Shown piece by piece: positions 14,245 to 17,285 of a stretch of 17,285 nucleotides of DNA. The DNA is taken from the NCBI GenBank assembly GCA_025449515.1, contig JANWJI010000021.1:1-17285 (forward strand), in the 5' to 3' direction. The notes below the pieces were generated by a model. That model worked only from the letters and a program-made list of their open reading frames with translations. It ran no database searches and was not told the origin of the DNA. Within the stretch, counting starts at the first letter, position 1. Each line of letters opens with the position of its first letter. Position numbers and translations under genes: made by a program. This stretch comes from Nitrososphaeraceae archaeon. Its GTDB lineage: Archaea; Thermoproteota; Nitrososphaeria; Nitrososphaerales; Nitrososphaeraceae.

Positions 14245-14260
14245 AGTTTTTATGTAAATA
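14245..14260 (+). promoter_or_regulatory. Probable TATA box of the second AAA+/VWA pair
   Basis: TTTTTATGTAAATA lies in the 79-bp gap after the first VWA gene, with its centre about 33 bases before the TTG at 14287. It suggests that the second pair can be transcribed separately as a nearly leaderless mRNA. Confidence 0.42.
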
Positions 14261-14286
14261 ATCTGTCACATTAAACGAGATTTGAT

Positions 14287-15090
14287 TTGGGGGTCGAAGT
14301 AAATTACCTTGATTGGAATAATGCTCTACCTATACTGAACAAGGCTCACGAAGCTGGTTTATTTTCAATTATCATCGGACCAAAGGGAACTGGTAAGACA
14401 ACACTAGTAAGGAAATTCGCTTCGCATTATAGTAAGGAGCTATATTCGGTAAATTTTAGTCTTCGAACCAGAGAATCGCATCTGGTTGGTACAAATACTA
14501 TTGATAATGGTGAAATTAGTTTCGTCGAGGGGATCCTCGTTAGATCTATGCGAAGTGGTGGGCTGTTATACCTGGATGAGTTAAATGCTGCTGAAGCTGA
14601 CGTGTTGTTAAGGCTTGATGAAGCTTTGGATGATAGAAGGCAACTAGTATTAAAAGAAGCTGAAGGACAAATAATAAATGCTGACGCTAATTGGTCGGTT
14701 GTTGCCACGATTAACCCATTATCACATGTAGGGACCAAGGAGCTTCCCCCTCAGTTGCTTAGTAGATTTCCTGTCAGACTCAGACTAGAATATCCTCCGG
14801 AGGATGTAGAACTTGAAATTGTCAAAAGACATGTTGAACTGGATAACTCAAACCTTGATGCAGTAAGGAATGCCATCCGACTTGCCAAAAATCTTCGCGA
14901 AGCCGCGGCAGTAGAGGAACTTTATTATAGTCCTAGCTTAAGAGAGACGATTGCTTATTCGAAGATCCTGAAAAGTGGCCTTTCTGCAAGAGAATCCGCA
15001 GAGGTGGTTTATGCCAATGCTTATGATCAATGGGGACAAGTTGAATATCGCAAGGTAATGGATATGGTAACTTCAATTTTTGGAACCTGA
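14287..15090 (+). CDS. MoxR/CbbQ/NorQ-like AAA+ ATPase
   Basis: This compact 267-residue AAA+ protein consists of little more than the ATPase core and a helical lid. Walker A is GPKGTGKT (31-38), Walker B is GGLLYLDELN with D97-E98, sensor 1 is VVATINP (138-144), and the Arg finger is in LPPQLLSRFP. The 'F-x-E-G-x-L-V-x-A/S-M-R-x-G-G' pattern before Walker B and the lid sequence are typical of the CbbQ/NorQ/GvpN and CobS side of the MoxR clade. These ring ATPases work with a VWA protein to activate or load metal into an enzyme (Rubisco, nitric oxide reductase, CO dehydrogenase, cobaltochelatase). The start is a TTG at 14287, the only plausible start before the first beta strand. The VWA gene follows after 3 bases in the same frame. 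The target is unknown. Confidence 0.86.
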   Translation: MGVEVNYLDWNNALPILNKAHEAGLFSIIIGPKGTGKTTLVRKFASHYSKELYSVNFSLRTRESHLVGTNTIDNGEISFVEGILVRSMRSGGLLYLDELNAAEADVLLRLDEALDDRRQLVLKEAEGQIINADANWSVVATINPLSHVGTKELPPQLLSRFPVRLRLEYPPEDVELEIVKRHVELDNSNLDAVRNAIRLAKNLREAAAVEELYYSPSLRETIAYSKILKSGLSARESAEVVYANAYDQWGQVEYRKVMDMVTSIFGT

Positions 15091-15093
15091 GTC

Positions 15094-16689
15094 ATGTGTA
15101 GTCATTTTGAAAGAAATTTGACGTTTTTGAAAATGCGAAATGATGTACTAATTGATATTGCCACTTTTTTGGCCAGGAGATGGTCTGGACGAGGTAAGGT
15201 GGTAATAACACTAAATCAAGACAAGATTCCATTGGCCAAACCTGATAAGAATCAGATAACCCTACCATTTCTAGAACACTATCCTGGAACAGATTTCCAA
15301 AAATACAGACAGTGGAGGGTAGCGTTATGGTACGAATCTATGCGCATAGGTTATTCTTCGAAGGTGCTTAGTTATGAACACGCGTACGGGTTCATACTCA
15401 ATACCATAGAGACCAAGCGAATCGAAATACTAGGCCTGAAACTTTGGTATGGGATGTTGAATGAGCTAATTTATAATGAAGCAATGTCTTGGTTAGGAAG
15501 ACCACTTCTTAATTCTATGTACGGGCGTCAGAAGACCATCGAAGCTTTCTCTCAATACTTTTCTACCGGTTATATCAAGGGCGAATTATTTGGTCGGGAA
15601 TTTGAAAAGGTGAAGGAAGCTACTGAATACGCTAACAATATAGTACAAGAGGCGATAGATTTTTCGTATTCAACCGATTGGCTCGAAAAACACGTGCCAA
15701 AGTTGATCAAGATATTGGAACTTAATCCACTACTTACAATTCCAATCTCTGTACTCAGAACCAAATTTGGAGTTTCTATGAACCAAAGCGATATTTTAAA
15801 ACAAGTTGAGAGATTCGTGAAAAGAAGAATTAAGGATGAAAATATTGAAAGAATTTCCAAAGGAATTATTGAAGGAAATGAGGTTTTAGGCGAGTTCGAT
15901 ACGCTAATCAAGGAAAGTAAAAAGACTGAAAATAAGGGCTATGAGAGTCTAGAGAATTTTGGTTTGAGTATTCCAGAAAAAATGGATATTGACGAGAGTT
16001 TTCTGTACGATCCAATTCTTATCCAAAAAATAAAATCGAAATTTAGAGATTGGAAAACCGGATGGATAGAAAGACATGACTATACAGGTGAAGAGTTTGA
16101 TCCAGAGGTTTACATTGAAAGGCTTCCTAAACCTTTCTTGACTGATTTCAAACTCTCTATTAAAACCAAAATTGCCATTCTACTTGATCACTCTAGTAGT
16201 ATACAAGACGTCGAGCTAAAGTACAAGCAAGCTACAGTAGCTCTTTGCGAGGCACTTTCTTACTTGAATATTAAATTCTCAGTTTACGCTTTTAGTACTG
16301 AATCAAGGCAGGTAAAGTGTTGGATAATAAAACCAGTCACTCTAAGATGGTCAAGTATTTGTGCACGTCGCCTAGCGCAAATCAAAGCAAGCGGCGGCAC
16401 TCCTCTGGCCGAGATTTACGCCCTGCTTCAACCGATGATTAACCTGTTCAAACCCGATATACTAGTGACACTAACTGATGGTGAACCTTCGGATTATGAC
16501 GCTGTACGGTCTATGGTCTTGTCTTATAAGGAATCTGGAATACATATGGTTGCGCTGGGACTAGGAAGGAACCTACAAGACTCGATTAATGTTGGTCAAA
16601 ACTTGAAATATTTAAATTATGAAAGGAGCCTGGCCGCTAGTAGACTGGAGGACATTCCACAAAAGGTGATAAACCTGCTTCGTCACTGA
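15094..16689 (+). CDS. VWA-domain protein, CobT/NorD-like, partner of the MoxR-like ATPase
   Basis: This 531-residue protein has a long helical N-terminal part and a C-terminal VWA domain (about 355-530). The MIDAS is complete: D365-H-S367-S-S369, T436 (GGTPLAE) and D462 (TLTDGEPSD). The N-terminal region contains 'IETKRIEILG' (helix about 109-118) after a stretch with His and Tyr, similar in style to the E-x-x-R-I/V-E-x-x-G helix of CobT and NorD. A charged, helix-rich middle (about 240-300) joins the two parts. By analogy it should bridge the ATPase ring to a substrate protein and bind it through Mg. The ATG at 15094 is 3 bases after the ATPase stop; an internal ATG at 15133 (before RNDVLIDIATFLARRW) is an alternative. 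Its TGA is the left half of TGATCA, shared with the convergent transaldolase-family gene. Confidence 0.83.
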   Translation: MCSHFERNLTFLKMRNDVLIDIATFLARRWSGRGKVVITLNQDKIPLAKPDKNQITLPFLEHYPGTDFQKYRQWRVALWYESMRIGYSSKVLSYEHAYGFILNTIETKRIEILGLKLWYGMLNELIYNEAMSWLGRPLLNSMYGRQKTIEAFSQYFSTGYIKGELFGREFEKVKEATEYANNIVQEAIDFSYSTDWLEKHVPKLIKILELNPLLTIPISVLRTKFGVSMNQSDILKQVERFVKRRIKDENIERISKGIIEGNEVLGEFDTLIKESKKTENKGYESLENFGLSIPEKMDIDESFLYDPILIQKIKSKFRDWKTGWIERHDYTGEEFDPEVYIERLPKPFLTDFKLSIKTKIAILLDHSSSIQDVELKYKQATVALCEALSYLNIKFSVYAFSTESRQVKCWIIKPVTLRWSSICARRLAQIKASGGTPLAEIYALLQPMINLFKPDILVTLTDGEPSDYDAVRSMVLSYKESGIHMVALGLGRNLQDSINVGQNLKYLNYERSLAASRLEDIPQKVINLLRH

Positions 16690-17285
16690 TCAAATCAACA
16701 ACCCTCTATCAATTTTCTTCCAATCACTTAGGAATGAATTAAGCCCGCTTTCAGTAAGAGGATGTTTCATCATTTTTCCTAAAATTTCAGGAGGAAGGGT
16801 CACTACATCTGCGCCAAGCTTAGCCGCATCAATTACATGCAGTGGATGTCTTATGCTAGCAACCAGCGTCTGAGTGTCGTACTGGTAATTTCTAAAAATC
16901 TGAACTATCTCCTTAATGAGGATCATTCCCTCTTGTCCTATGTCGTCTAGCCGTCCTATGAAAGGACTCACATATGAAGCGCCTGCCTTTGCTGCCAAAA
17001 TTGCCTGATTAGCTGAAAATATCAAAGTTACATTAGTAGGAATTCCTTCCTCTCTTAGTCTCTTGACGGCTATCAGACCGTCAGGAATCATGGGTATTTT
17101 GACAACAACATTCTTACCGTATTTGACTAACCTGTGAGCCTCAGCTATCATCTCCTCTGACTTTGTTCCGATTACCTCCAGACTAACCGGTCCCTTTATT
17201 AGCTGAACTATTTCTCGCATAATAGAATCAGGGCTTTGCTTTTCCTTGTAAAGAAGGCTGGGATTTGTCGTAATCCCGTCTACAA
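16690..17285 (-). CDS. Transaldolase / fructose-6-phosphate aldolase family protein (5' truncated)
   Basis: The frame runs off the right edge, so the start lies outside the window. The visible 197 residues begin VDGITTNPSLL, the substrate-binding TNPS motif near the N-terminus of TalC-type enzymes, so only about 20 residues are missing. The Schiff-base lysine lies in VVVKIPMIPDGL (Lys codon 17098-17100), followed by NVTLIFSANQAILAAKAGA and SPFIGRLDD, and the end HPLTESGLNSFLSDWKK is typical of the short (about 215-residue) archaeal and bacterial transaldolase-like family. These are TIM barrels that cleave or transfer dihydroxyacetone units of sugar phosphates. Whether it acts as transaldolase or as fructose-6-phosphate aldolase cannot be decided from this. 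An internal ATG at 17220 is not the start. It is tail to tail with the VWA gene, with no base between the stops. Confidence 0.92.
   Translation of the reverse strand, partial: VDGITTNPSLLYKEKQSPDSIMREIVQLIKGPVSLEVIGTKSEEMIAEAHRLVKYGKNVVVKIPMIPDGLIAVKRLREEGIPTNVTLIFSANQAILAAKAGASYVSPFIGRLDDIGQEGMILIKEIVQIFRNYQYDTQTLVASIRHPLHVIDAAKLGADVVTLPPEILGKMMKHPLTESGLNSFLSDWKKIDRGLLI

Noticed and set aside
17218..17220. ATG at 17220 as the start of the transaldolase-family gene
   Set aside because: The frame continues upstream with VDGITTNPSLL, a conserved N-terminal motif of the family, so the real start is beyond the window.
1..17285. Horizontally acquired island or mobile element
   Set aside because: There are no transposase or integrase genes, no terminal repeats and no tRNA, and the genes flanking the AAA+/VWA block are core archaeal genes of similar composition.

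Overview
The window looks like chromosomal DNA of an archaeon, most likely a member of the Nitrososphaerota (Thaumarchaeota). The evidence is an archaeal-type EF-1 beta next to a two-ring CDC48 ATPase, archaeal uS13 and uS4, a UPF0147 protein, an archaeal translin, a geranylgeranyl reductase for isoprenoid lipids, and TATA boxes placed about 26-30 bases before several start codons (leaderless mRNAs). The DNA is AT-rich. I cannot name the genus. Starts are often not ATG: cdc48, uS13 and one AAA+ gene appear to use TTG, ctaB and glmS use GTG. I see no mobile element, CRISPR array, tRNA or rRNA.

Layout, left (1-3900): the 3' end of a Zn-ribbon RNA-binding protein gene abuts an EF-1 beta gene, followed by cdc48, whose protein ends in a proteasome-docking-like tail. 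A small winged-helix-like gene follows and converges on ctaB (heme O synthase).

Centre (3900-10900): a divergent pair (UPF0147 and translin), a geranylgeranyl reductase gene and glmS on the minus strand, then a divergently transcribed HTH regulator fused to an S-layer-like C-terminal domain. A 13-bp near-identical repeat sits just upstream of both TATA boxes between glmS and the regulator, which suggests joint control of amino-sugar synthesis. The regulator converges on the uS13-uS4 pair across a 10-bp tandem repeat.

Right (11150-17285): the least explained part is a block of four co-directional genes forming two AAA+/VWA pairs. The first pair starts at a strong TATA box and its two genes overlap by 14 bp. 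The second pair has its own probable promoter, with 3 bp between the genes. Each pair resembles known AAA+/VWA machines (Mg- or Co-chelatase I/D and S/T, NorQ/NorD, CbbQ/CbbO) that insert metals into, or remodel, a target enzyme. No target gene is present here. This block is the best candidate for an undescribed system. A transaldolase-family gene, running off the right edge, meets the last VWA gene tail to tail with no spacer: the palindrome TGATCA supplies both stop codons.
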